Origin: Tritrichomonas musculus
Taxonomy: Eukaryota > Parabasalia > Tritrichomonadida > Tritrichomonadidae
Reading direction: 5' to 3'
NCBI GenBank assembly: GCA_039105265.1
Contig: JAPFFF010000013.1
Location: 2,418,001-2,482,000 of the forward strand
DNA length: 64,000 nucleotides
Under the pieces are notes generated by a model. It worked only from the letters and a program-made list of their open reading frames with translations. It searched no databases and had not been told where the DNA came from. The position numbers were made by a program, and so were the translations under genes. The number at the start of each line of letters is the position of its first letter. Position 1 is the stretch's first letter. Shown here piece after piece: positions 1-9,117 of the stretch.

Positions 1-219
1 TTTCTTTAATTATATCAGAATTAAAATTTAAAAATTGAAATAAAAAAATAAAAAGAAATTCATATCTTATTATAGTATTTAAAAAATAATTTAGTTAGTT
101 TAAATATAAGAAATATCTCAAAAAAACATACAAAATTTTTAAAATTTTCAACGTTTTATTTCAGAGAAAATTTTTTTTTTTGAAAGAGACGTTGTAAACT
201 CGTTTTTATTCATTTATCA
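1..219. other. AT-rich sequence, nothing recognised
   Basis: Low-complexity A/T sequence at the window edge. I see no gene, RNA or repeat I can support. Confidence 0.5.
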
Positions 220-624
220 TTGATGATACTTATTCAAGCGGCAGAAAGAGTCTTTTCAAAAATTATTGAAATAGAAAGCATGTCTCTCCAAACGCTTTTA
301 GTAAATTTGATGATGAAAAAAATGTCAAATTTTATCAAACATTATTGGTTAATTATTATTTTAACAAATATTTTAATCCAACCTCATTCAATTCTCCTAA
401 AAAATGTTTTAAATGGGACAAAGATTCGGACAAATACTCAACTTTTAAAAGGTTTCAATTTTAATATCAACATTCCATTTATAAAGAATTTAAATATTCA
501 AATCAGCATTAAAGCCCAAAACAATAGAAGCTACAAATTTGTAAAAGAAATAAATCAAATAATTATGGTATTAAAACAAAATTATATTTTTAATTCTAAT
601 TATATGGCAATTAGAAAAAAATAA
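220..624 (+). pseudogene. Unrecognised reading frame, probably a decayed coding fragment
   Basis: An open frame of 134 codons that opens at TTG with an ATG one codon later. The translation is rich in Ile, Asn and Lys, as random AT-rich sequence would be. An overlapping frame reads with a more balanced composition over about 223-480 but contains stops. Near the start, AAERVFSKI faintly recalls the AERxFSxI signature of the hAT dimerisation domain, which appears intact near 10,310. That could make this a remnant of a hAT 3' end. The match is only a few residues and nothing downstream supports it. I would not treat this as a working gene. Confidence 0.2.
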
Positions 625-660
625 AGAATTTAAAGTAGGTCGATTCTATGTTTGTGATTT

Positions 661-742
661 GAATATTTAATTTAAAAGTTAAGAAAAAAAATATTTAATT
701 GAATATTTAATTTAAAAGTTAAGAAAAAAAATTATTTTTCTT
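661..742. repeat. Direct tandem duplication, about 41 bp x 2
   Basis: The stretch starting GAATATTTAATTTAAAAGTT at 661 recurs at 702 with the same A-rich tail. The two copies abut. This looks like a small local tandem duplication in AT-rich DNA downstream of the kinase gene. Confidence 0.75.
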
Positions 743-744
743 AA

Positions 745-792
745 ATTTTGTTTTGCAGAAAATTCTAAATATTGTATTCCTTTTTCGATATC
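745..792 (-). pseudogene. Out-of-frame Sel1 half-repeat just downstream of the kinase stop codon
   Basis: In another frame of the minus strand this stretch encodes DIEKGIQYLEFSAKQN. That matches the second half of the Sel1 units in the adjacent kinase (for example DIKKAIYYYTLAANNN). The kinase frame stops in the middle of its ninth Sel1 unit, about 20 nt upstream. The simplest reading is that the ninth unit was once complete and a frame change plus a new stop shortened the protein. Stops follow soon after in this frame. Confidence 0.65.
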
Positions 793-811
793 ACATAAAG
801 AGCGTTTATTT

Positions 812-3091
812 TTAATATATATATCCCAATTTACATTGAGCTTTAGGATCATTTTGATTTGCTGCAAGCGTTAAATATTTGATAGCCAACTCGTAATTTG
901 GTGCTATATATTTGCCATCACAATAATAAGAGCCAATGATATATTGCGAATAAATATGATTATTATTTGCAGCAAGTGTATAATATGTTATTGCTTTTTG
1001 AATATTTGGAGTGATATAAAGTCCATTTGAATATATCATTGCTAAATAAAATTGCGCCTCTTTATGGTTTTTATCTGCAGCAATAGAAAAGTAATAAATA
1101 GATTTATCAATATCACAAATGCCTTTATTTTCGTCATAATAAATAAAACCAAGCATAAATTGTGCATCAATAAAATTATTATTAGCAGCAAGAGTGTAAT
1201 AATAAATAGCTTTTTTAATATCGATAGAACAATATTCACCTTTCAAATAAAAATTTCCAAGATTATATTGAGCTTCTGGGTAATTTTGATTTGCTGCTTG
1301 TTGCATATAATAAAATCCTTTATTAATATCTTGTGGAACATAAACTCCTTTACATAAATAAAGACCAAGATTCGTTAAGGCATCTGGAATATTAAAATTT
1401 GCTGCTTGTTGTAAATAATATATTCCTTTTTGTACATCTTGCTGGTCATATTTTTCTTTTAGATAAATTAGACTAAGGTCAAAAAACGCTTCTGGACAAT
1501 TTTGTTTTGCTGAGAGAGTAAAATAATGAATGCATTTACTAATATCTTTCATACCTAATATTCCTTTCAAATAAAAAACTCCAACATATAAATGGGCTTT
1601 AGCATTATTTTTATTTGAAGCTAAAGTAAATAACTGAAATGATTTTTTAAAATCAGAATTTTCCCAATAAATCAACCCTAATGAAAACTGTGCTTCTGAT
1701 ACAATTTCTCCAGCAAGATCTATTAAAAAATCATCATATTTGATTAAAAAATCTTCTATACAAATTAATAAATTATCATTAGTATAAAACATTTCAATTA
1801 TATTTGAGATATCAGGACGTTTATATGGTTTTTTATCAGTGCATAACTTAAAAATTTTTTCAATTATTGGATAAAAATAATCAATTTTTGTTAAATTATC
1901 AGGATCATAATCTTTTTCTCCAATAATAAAATATATAATTGCACCAAGAGAATAAATATCACATTTTTCATATGAAAAGCTGCCAGATAAGATTTCAGGT
2001 GCCATATATTTACTTCCAAAATTAAAGGTAAATTCATGATTGGGATCATTAGAAAAATCATCAAAATGAATCATTGAATCAAAATCAATAAGTACAACTT
2101 CTTTGTTTTGATTAATAATTATATTATTTGGCTTTAAATCACGATAAATAAAACCATTTTGATGAAGATATTGAAATATTATTAATAATTGAAAAATAAT
2201 AGTTATTTTTTCGTTCAGATTTAAATGCAAATGATTTTTTGCTAATGCCAGTGTAGATCCACTAATGAACTCTATAACTGGCCAATTGCCTTTTGTAGTT
2301 GTACAAAAAAATTCTGGTAACAATGGATAACTAATTTGTGAATAATTTCTTATTTCTCTTTGTAGTAATTTCGGAACATCAAAATCATTATTCCCTTGTT
2401 TTATAACCAATAATTCTTCGCTTTCAATATGATAAATTAAAATTGTTTTGAATGATGAACCTGCACCAATATTTTTCAATACTATATAATCTTTTTCATC
2501 CAATGTTTGCGTAAAAATAAATTTGTCATTATTAATATAAAAATTTTTTATCCTGCCTTTTATTGTTTTGTAATAACTTTGGATAATTAAATATTCTGAT
2601 ATACTCGGGATTAATGTTTTCCAAAATTTTCGAATTGAATCATTTCTTGGTTCAATCATTAGCATATTTTTACATATACATGTGATTTCATCTGTAAAGT
2701 TATTTTGATTTTCAGATTCATTGTACTGAATGCTTATATTTTTATCAAAAATTTGTTTGCTTTCTGGTAAAAAACAAATAATTAATTGTGATTTACTTGA
2801 GAAAAGCTCATAAAGTATGTTTAAATAAGATGGTTCAATAATAATCAAAGTTTTTTTAAAAGAAATAATCAAATACCGATTATCATTTATTTGATTGCCT
2901 AGCTTAAGATAGCTTATGATAACTTCTGGAGAATTTTGAATATTTTGAATAATTTCATTATCTAAATATAAATCTTTTTCGGAGCAAACAAGGAAAAATG
3001 AATAGCTTTGGATCAAATTCATCAATTTTCTGTTTGCAATTTTGAATGTACTCTGTAAAGTCTTCTTGAAATTGTTGAAACTTGAAAACAT
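812..3091 (-). CDS. Protein kinase with C-terminal Sel1 repeats
   Basis: A 759-residue protein. The kinase domain spans about residues 202-437: glycine-rich loop IGAGSSFKT (208-216), probable ATP-binding Lys231 (VIKQ), catalytic loop YRDLKPNN (316-323), metal-binding motif DFD (336-338) and GSKYMAPE (359-366). Two motifs are atypical: Tyr replaces His of HRD, and the DFG glycine is Asp. The catalytic Asp318, Lys320 and Asn323 are present, so activity is plausible. Residues 463-759 hold eight Sel1 units of about 36 residues plus the start of a ninth. Such units form helical solenoids that bind other proteins. The N-terminal 200 residues are unassigned. The start is supported by an Inr-like TCACAAAA about 5-12 nt upstream. 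The C-terminus appears shortened. Kinase-Sel1 proteins form a large family in trichomonads, and substrates are unknown. Confidence 0.9.
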   Translation of the reverse strand: MFSSFNNFKKTLQSTFKIANRKLMNLIQSYSFFLVCSEKDLYLDNEIIQNIQNSPEVIISYLKLGNQINDNRYLIISFKKTLIIIEPSYLNILYELFSSKSQLIICFLPESKQIFDKNISIQYNESENQNNFTDEITCICKNMLMIEPRNDSIRKFWKTLIPSISEYLIIQSYYKTIKGRIKNFYINNDKFIFTQTLDEKDYIVLKNIGAGSSFKTILIYHIESEELLVIKQGNNDFDVPKLLQREIRNYSQISYPLLPEFFCTTTKGNWPVIEFISGSTLALAKNHLHLNLNEKITIIFQLLIIFQYLHQNGFIYRDLKPNNIIINQNKEVVLIDFDSMIHFDDFSNDPNHEFTFNFGSKYMAPEILSGSFSYEKCDIYSLGAIIYFIIGEKDYDPDNLTKIDYFYPIIEKIFKLCTDKKPYKRPDISNIIEMFYTNDNLLICIEDFLIKYDDFLIDLAGEIVSEAQFSLGLIYWENSDFKKSFQLFTLASNKNNAKAHLYVGVFYLKGILGMKDISKCIHYFTLSAKQNCPEAFFDLSLIYLKEKYDQQDVQKGIYYLQQAANFNIPDALTNLGLYLCKGVYVPQDINKGFYYMQQAANQNYPEAQYNLGNFYLKGEYCSIDIKKAIYYYTLAANNNFIDAQFMLGFIYYDENKGICDIDKSIYYFSIAADKNHKEAQFYLAMIYSNGLYITPNIQKAITYYTLAANNNHIYSQYIIGSYYCDGKYIAPNYELAIKYLTLAANQNDPKAQCKLGYIY

Positions 3092-3095
3092 TAAA

Positions 3096-3103
3096 TTTTG
3101 TGA
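3096..3103 (-). promoter_or_regulatory. Inr-like element of the kinase gene
   Basis: TCACAAAA on the minus strand, ending 5 nt before the ATG. It fits the trichomonad initiator TCA(Y)(W), which sets the transcription start close to the start codon. Confidence 0.4.
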
Positions 3104-3268
3104 AAATTATATTTAAAATACTAATATCTTGATCATTTATTTAATTTTTGGACTATTATTTATAATTATAATAAAAAAATATATTATATTATTTTATATA
3201 TATCAGTACAAAAGATTTCTCTTAAAACCTATTATTAAAAAGATCGTCTGTTTCCAAAAGATGGAATA

Positions 3269-4648
3269 AGAGGTGCGGACACCTACTTTACATTTTTAAC
3301 GTTTATAAAAATATGTATATCTTTTTATGTATTAATAATTATTAAATAATATTTTGATATTATATTATAGTGCACTTATTTTATATATTTATTATTTAAA
3401 TGTTTTAAAATATCAATTGTATAAGTTATAATAACACAAACAAGTATCCTATGAAAATAACCCAATCCAGCCACCTGATGGATGGATTGAATTTATAATG
3501 ATTAATTATTATATATATTGGAAATTAATGATTAATTATGCATTTTGTTATTTTATAAATATTTCATATTTTGTTAAAAAGTTCATTTTAATGAATTTTT
3601 ACATATTTTTTTGAAATATCTAAATAAATAAAGAATTTATTTAGATTATAATTATATTTATATATATTACATTTAATTTAATAAAGATATTCTAAATTTA
3701 GTTTAATTTGATTCAGGGGGCTGAGCTGCAAAAATCAATTTTAAAATCATAAACATTAATAACGATTTTTTTTCAATAAAAAATTTTTATTAAAATATTA
3801 AGCAAATATCTTTATATATTTATATATATATCATAGATTATATAACTTTTAATAATATTATATATACTATAAAAATGTTTAAAATAAATATAAACAATTA
3901 ATAAACTTTAGATAACTGTATATTCTAAATATTGAACAATTATAAATTCAAATCGTTTCTCATAAAATGTTAATTTGAGAGAAATGAAATAAATAATTTT
4001 CTTTATATATTTTGAAGTTTAATTAAAATTTAAATCAAATGTAGAAAGTTTTTTTTTATTAATTTTTTTTTCATAAATTTTGAATAAAAAAATCTTCAAG
4101 AATAAAATTGAGAATATAGTAAATAATAATTGAGAGTCGTTACATTTGAATTCATATCTTAATATGTAATTTATTATTTTATTATATTATAACAATTATA
4201 TGATATATATAAAATATATAACAATTATATATTAATAATATAATTTTAAAATACTTTTTTTTATTAAATTTGGCCCATTTTCATTTTCTCAATTTTTTTT
4301 TGGGCCAATTTAAGTGGAAACTATATCATACATTAATAATTGAATAATAACAAGCGAGACACATTTTTTTAAATAGTATAAAAATGATTTTTATCATGTT
4401 TTTATTACTTTTTTTCTTCTAAATAATAGATTTTTCTATCAATTGTATAATTTCTATAGTTTACATATTTTTATATTTTTTTCAGTGGTTTATATTTTTC
4501 TACCTCAGAAAAAAAATCATATATCACCACAAGTCGGCCCCGTGGACGAAAATAAAAAATAATTATATCATTATAATGCTCATAAAAATTAATTAATATA
4601 TACAAATTTTGGTGCGAATCTAAATCACTTCACCCTGTCCGCACCTCT
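3269..4648. mobile_element. MITE or MULE-like non-autonomous DNA element with short terminal inverted repeats
   Basis: The 13-mer AGAGGTGCGGACA at 3269-3281 is repeated in inverse orientation (TGTCCGCACCTCT) at 4636-4648. These are GC-rich islands in very AT-rich DNA. The 7-mer TGGAATA flanks both ends, at 3262-3268 directly on the left and at 4650-4656 one base off on the right, so it may be a slightly altered target duplication. The 1.38-kb interior has no open frame of note. Target size and the absence of coding suit a MULE-derived non-autonomous element, but the superfamily is not proven. It lies between the kinase and the gelsolin relic. Confidence 0.5.
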
Positions 4649-4760
4649 GTGGAATATGAAAATTTTCTTATCAAAAATGAAAATTTTCATTTAAAAAGTG
4701 GGATAATTTTTTTTGTGCCATATCTTTTTATCCTTTTTATTCATGATTACAATGTTATAT

Positions 4761-5085
4761 TTTTTATTAATATGAATTTATAAAATATTAAATTTCCAAC
4801 TATCTTGTTTATTTAAGTTCAAATATAATTAATTGGTAAAGGCAAGAGTTAAAATTCCTGAAGGCTTTCCATGCCTAGCAACAGAAATTGATATATAATT
4901 GATAATACTATGTTCATTTAAGAAGTCAACACCTTTTTGGACGCCAAATTGAATTGTTCATGTCCAATTCCTTCACCGAAGTGATCAACTGCTGTTTCGC
5001 CTTTTGAAATTACATATACTTTTTCAGCTTACAATTTGTCTCTTGTGTCATTGGATCCTTCAGCTGATAAATCTTTCTAACATTT
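4761..5085 (-). pseudogene. Truncated duplicate of the 3' end of the severin/gelsolin gene
   Basis: This segment closely matches the 3' flank and last part of the severin gene at 31,280-31,640, same strand. It includes the region past the stop codon, the C-terminal codons (shared TCCTGAAGGCTTTCCATGCC) and the stretch with TTGGATCCTTCAGC. It has substitutions, an internal deletion of about 36 nt relative to the intact gene near 5063, and then loses similarity. The copied 3' flank and lack of a poly(A) tail point to DNA-level duplication, not reverse transcription. It cannot encode a gelsolin domain. Confidence 0.85.
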
Positions 5086-5395
5086 ATGATGCATCATAAT
5101 TCACTGTAACTTCGTTGGAAGTAAAAAGAGTCAAATTGATCTCATGAAAAGGCATCCTTCGTATTAAACCAAAAGCAAGCTCATTTTTCGATAATATTAC
5201 TCTATTGTATGACGATAATTGTTATGTCATTAAAAACGAATATCAACATTACACAATTATCTAAAAAATAATTATCTAAAAATAAGAGCTGGAGTTTAAT
5301 AAAATTTTTATAATTATCTAAAAATAGAGAGATATTATAATTTTTAATTTAGAAAAGATGATATAATTAAAAGAAAGGAGTTTTTCCCTTATATT
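5086..5395. other. Intergenic, nothing recognised
   Basis: AT-rich spacer between the gelsolin relic and the end of the UBL gene. It includes a short repeated AATTATCTAAAAAT motif near 5257-5325 and no supported gene. Confidence 0.4.
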
Positions 5396-6784
5396 TCATC
5401 CTCCTCTCAATCTTAGCCATAGACGAAGTGTGCCAAAATTTTCTATTTTGCAATCTTGAACTTTTTCATAATTTTCAAGTTGTTTGCCATGGAATATTAA
5501 TCTTTGTTCATTAAATGGTACTCCTTCTTTTGCATCTATAAGGTATTTGATGTCTATGATGAAATCATATGGCGATATTTCAAATGTTTTATATTCACAA
5601 GTTAATAATTGTACCAAAATTACAATCTCATGACGCATACATATTGTCATACACTTATTACGATCAGAAAAATCTGGATTATATGCAACTTCTTCATCAT
5701 TTTCGAGTTCTTTGTCATTAAATTTTATAATTGACTCATCTAATGGGTAAGGAAGTTCTTTTTTAATATCAATTATCTTGCTATTTGGTTTTAATTCAAC
5801 TGGAATAATGTGCCGTTCATTCCTTTTGATGAAAATGATTTCCCCTCCATTTCTAGGGCACTTTAAATCAATACGATACATTTCTATTTCTGGGTAATTT
5901 TGGATTTGCATAATATCATCAAGTTCAATTCCATTGCAAAATAACTTTGGATCAATATATGTGATTCCTGTTTTTCTTTGAATTTTCGATTTAACATCAA
6001 CAATCTTATCAGTTTCAATCATTTTGAATTTAATTGTTCTATTTCTTGGCAAACTAAAAGTCAATCTTTTATAAATATTCTTCATTTTCAACAATAAAAT
6101 AGAATTATTCGTAATCGAATAATCTTGAAGTGTTTTATCATCATCTAGTTCATCACTGTTGAACATTAGTGTAATAGCTTCAATTCTTTTAGTAAATTTA
6201 GCATTTTCAATTATTTTTTTCTTGAAATCTATGATTTTTTCAGAAGTATTGGCTTCTATTTGGTATTCTGAGATATTAATAATTTTAACTTTTACTTGTA
6301 TTTTTTCAGATGCATTCTTTGATGTATTTGATGTTCTATTTTCTAAAATTGGTGCTAAATATATAATAGAATCTGTGGTTATCATGTAATCCATAAGTTC
6401 ATGATCATCTTGAAGTTCTTGATAATGATAAAATAACTTTTGTTGTCCAACTTGTATTTGATATTCATCATGAAGCATAGTTTTGAAATCTCTGACAAGT
6501 GTCTTGGGATTAAATTCAATTGGAATATATGTTTTTTTGCCGTTGTTCAAACACAAAAAAACAATGCTTTTTTCATCTGAAACATAATGAAAAACAGCTC
6601 CATTTGGAATACAGCATTCACTGAATGTATTGCTATAATATGGAATAAATACATCATAGAATAATAAACCTGATAAATTACCTTTGTATGCATAATAGAG
6701 TTTTTCTAAAAGATCTGATGAATTCACTTGGAATTTAATTGGATTATCTAATTTATTTTGAATATAAACTGTTAAAAGAGTCAT
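5396..6784 (-). CDS. Six-domain tandem ubiquitin-like protein with a free RGG C-terminus
   Basis: A 462-residue protein of six consecutive ubiquitin-fold segments of about 70-77 residues: about 1-72, 74-148, 161-235, 240-310, 314-384 and 386-462. Total length equals six ubiquitin units, as in a polyubiquitin. Only the last unit is clearly ubiquitin-like: KEGVPFNEQRLIFHGKQLE and a terminal LRLRGG directly before the stop. In ubiquitin numbering the last unit keeps L8, I44, K27, K33 and K48. V70 is Trp, K63 is Asn and K11 is Glu. The inner units lack a Gly-Gly end, so cleavage into monomers is unlikely. The whole protein could be conjugated through its exposed GG, as ISG15 is with two domains, or it could act as a scaffold. 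An Inr-like TCACAAAA lies 14 nt upstream. Function is inferred. Confidence 0.85.
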   Translation of the reverse strand: MTLLTVYIQNKLDNPIKFQVNSSDLLEKLYYAYKGNLSGLLFYDVFIPYYSNTFSECCIPNGAVFHYVSDEKSIVFLCLNNGKKTYIPIEFNPKTLVRDFKTMLHDEYQIQVGQQKLFYHYQELQDDHELMDYMITTDSIIYLAPILENRTSNTSKNASEKIQVKVKIINISEYQIEANTSEKIIDFKKKIIENAKFTKRIEAITLMFNSDELDDDKTLQDYSITNNSILLLKMKNIYKRLTFSLPRNRTIKFKMIETDKIVDVKSKIQRKTGITYIDPKLFCNGIELDDIMQIQNYPEIEMYRIDLKCPRNGGEIIFIKRNERHIIPVELKPNSKIIDIKKELPYPLDESIIKFNDKELENDEEVAYNPDFSDRNKCMTICMRHEIVILVQLLTCEYKTFEISPYDFIIDIKYLIDAKEGVPFNEQRLIFHGKQLENYEKVQDCKIENFGTLRLWLRLRGG

Positions 6785-6797
6785 ACTTTAAGTTCTT

Positions 6798-6805
6798 TTT
6801 TGTGA
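6798..6805 (-). promoter_or_regulatory. Inr-like element of the UBL gene
   Basis: TCACAAAA on the minus strand, 14 nt before the ATG, the same 8-mer as upstream of the kinase gene. It fits the trichomonad initiator consensus. Confidence 0.4.
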
Positions 6806-7481
6806 TCTAAGAATTATGAAAACATGACATTTTATATTAAAATTTTAATTCTGAATTTTGAATTGTCTTAAAAAAAAATTTTCCACCTTTATTCAATATA
6901 CTTTTTGAATAGTTTATATTCTCAAAGAGTCAACGTTTTAAGTACAAGATTACTCAAAAAGTTTGAATACAAATAACTTTTTCTGAATAAAATTTTTTCC
7001 AAGAAAATTCATATCCCGTAAATCTTCATACAAAAAAGATAAAACAAAATAAAGATTTTTTTTCATATTTGATTTTGGTCTAATATGATAGCTAAAAACC
7101 TAATAGAAACATGGAAATTTATGGCAACAAGGAGTCGGACCTCCTTTATAGAAATTGGTTTTTCTAATTAAAACGAATCTTAAGAAAAATTTTACATTCG
7201 TTCCACTTTTGTAACAGAAAAATCCACTTTTGTAACTTAAAATGTATCCACCAAAATTTTCAAAATTTATTATCACCTAACTTTTTGATTTTTTATCCAC
7301 TTTCGTAACATAAAATTTTATTATATAATTATCTTTGCTTTTAATGAGTTTTAACATTTTTGATATAATGCAAATAGTTATAGGAAATATACTGTTTATT
7401 GGGAACAACATTTTATGTTATTTTTCATGTTTAATTCTATCTTTTTTGTTATTTTTCATGTTTAATATTCATTTACATTTC
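6806..7481. other. Intergenic with a thrice-repeated CCACTTTTGTAAC motif
   Basis: CCACTTTTGTAAC occurs at about 7203 and 7220, and as CCACTTTCGTAAC at about 7298. A short near-palindrome (AAGGAGTCGGACCTCCTT) lies at about 7128. These could belong to the end of the adjacent transposon, but I found no matching inverse copy beyond 10,475. No gene is supported. Confidence 0.35.
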
Positions 7482-7549
7482 AATGATGCACAAACCAATC
7501 ATAGTGTTTTTGTAACAAATTACACTTTATATAAACATTTGTAGTTAAT
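7482..7549. repeat. Copy of a dispersed segment also found inside the tandem units
   Basis: Matches 17,042-17,137 and 23,720-23,815 almost base for base (it begins AATGATGCACAAACCAATCA). It lacks 28 internal nt present in those two copies. It directly abuts the start of the hAT transposase frame, so it may be part of a transposon end or its insertion site. Confidence 0.8.
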
Positions 7550-7568
7550 AACCAAAAAACATTTATCA

Positions 7569-8075
7569 TTGAGAACTATTTGCTCTAAGTCGCATTCATC
7601 CTTTATTATTGGTTTTTTAAAATTAGGATTTGAAATTGGACGTAATTCTGATATGTCTCTTGACACTTTTCTTAATATTTGTGATGATATTAATGTTCCG
7701 AGAAATTTAATAGAAAAAGTTGGTGACGATTATTTTAATTCAAATATTTCAATTTTCAGAGGCTCAATGGCGGCTTTTCAAATAGATGCATCAAAAATTA
7801 ATGATAAAGAAATTCTTGTTTTTATAATGTCCGCTAAAAGTCGTTCGAATGAACCATTTTTGTTTGACCTTGAGCACAATTTTGATGGAACTTTAGAAGA
7901 TTTTCATAAATCTGTTCGTGAAAGAATACTGAAAGCAAAAGAAAACAACATAGAAATAGTTGGTATAACTACAGATAACCTTCCAACTCAAATACAAGCT
8001 TTATCTCAAGACAGCACAGATTGCTTGCAAAACAAATTATTCATTTCCGTTGTACATGTCATCTTTTATATTTAG
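7569..8075 (+). pseudogene. hAT transposase, N-terminal and first catalytic part
   Basis: A 168-codon frame that opens at TTG with no ATG, so it is probably 5'-truncated (the frame is open from 7545). VGITTDNLPTQIQALSQ corresponds to the block around the first catalytic Asp of hAT transposases. Around 8057-8100 the matching residues continue in another frame (CHLLYLAYTDWIKTK), so a frameshift separates it from the next segment. Part of the element at 7545-10475. Confidence 0.65.
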
Positions 8076-8100
8076 CGTATACAGATTGGATTAAAACTAA

Positions 8101-9117
8101 ATGCTTTTTAAGCAAATACGAAAAAAAAAAATTAAAAGAATAATGAAAGTTCTAAATTTAAAAATATTCACCAAAAAATTATCCAAAAAAAATCCTACAA
8201 TATGTATAACAAGATGGAACTCAGCATTCAGAGCTCTTGAAACAATTTTCCATTTGAGAAAAGAAATAATAAGCCTTTTTTCAAATTCAAGTGATAAAGA
8301 AATGAAAATACTAATTACCATAATTAGTGATTTAAAATTTATTTTTTCTTATGGATTTTTTGAAGTGTATCCATTACTTTTTCATTTCGCTACACTTATA
8401 GATTTTATGCAAAATTCTAATATTTCATGTGTAGAGTCAATAATAATTGTTGAATATTTCTTAGATAAAATTAAACAAAATATAATTAAATATAAAATAC
8501 GTGATTGCGGGAAAAAACTGTATTCCTTTATTAAAAAAAGATTAATTCTTAACAAAAACATCCAGCTTTACAATTTGGCATCACTTTTCCATCCTGATGG
8601 AATTGTGAGATATAGACGTATAATGTCAAAAGTCGATCCTGCTTATAATATTCCTGAAGAAAATGATTCCTATTTCCATTGTATTAAGGATAAGATATTG
8701 CTCGAAATAAATGAGAAAAATAGAAAAATATCTATTGAAGATTATAAAAAAAATGAATATAATAATTTTTTCAAAGTTTTGAACAAACCTTATTCAATTA
8801 AAGTTCATCAAAAGAAAAAGAAAACATCAATTCAAAATACAAGTAAAAAACAATTAATTCTGGATGGTTATTTTCCAAATGATTTTCACTCCAAAGAAAA
8901 CCCTTCAGATGAAGAATTTGATGATTATCCTTTAACTATAAATCTTTTAAATACAAATGAAAAACATCATGAAGCGTTATGGAATAACAGCGACTCTAAT
9001 ATGAATAACACAACTCCAAAAGAAGTAATTACAATTAATAATATTATATTTGAATTAAACTTTGATCAAAATACAGCCAAAATTATTGGAAACAATAATG
9101 CAAAAGGTACCTTTTGA
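8101..9117 (+). pseudogene. hAT transposase, middle part, running into an LRR segment
   Basis: A 338-codon frame. CITRWNSAFRALETIF near residues 38-53 is the hAT RW block that follows the first catalytic region. The helical stretch after it (YNLASLFHPDGIVRYRRIM) is also typical. From about codon 310 the text changes: ITINNIIFELNFDQNTAKII is the kind of opening seen before the LRRs of trichomonad BspA-like proteins. The frame ends at 9117, and the LRRs continue in the next frame, so a one-base frame change sits near 9110. Confidence 0.65.

Noticed and set aside
311-341. ADP-ribosyltransferase-like segment in the vWA-E2-U-box protein (residues about 280-390 of 40461-43238)
   Set aside because: A vague resemblance around GFISFTP, with no ExE motif or other diagnostic residues. 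The coordinates given for this entry are nominal; the segment lies at about 41,300-41,630.
301-342. hAT dimerisation domain at the left edge
   Set aside because: Only AERVFSKI resembles the signature, and downstream residues do not match, so it was kept only as a weak note.
7335-7544. Hydrophobic 69-codon frame before the hAT element
   Set aside because: Composition is that of T-rich random DNA, and it runs into the dispersed repeat at 7482.
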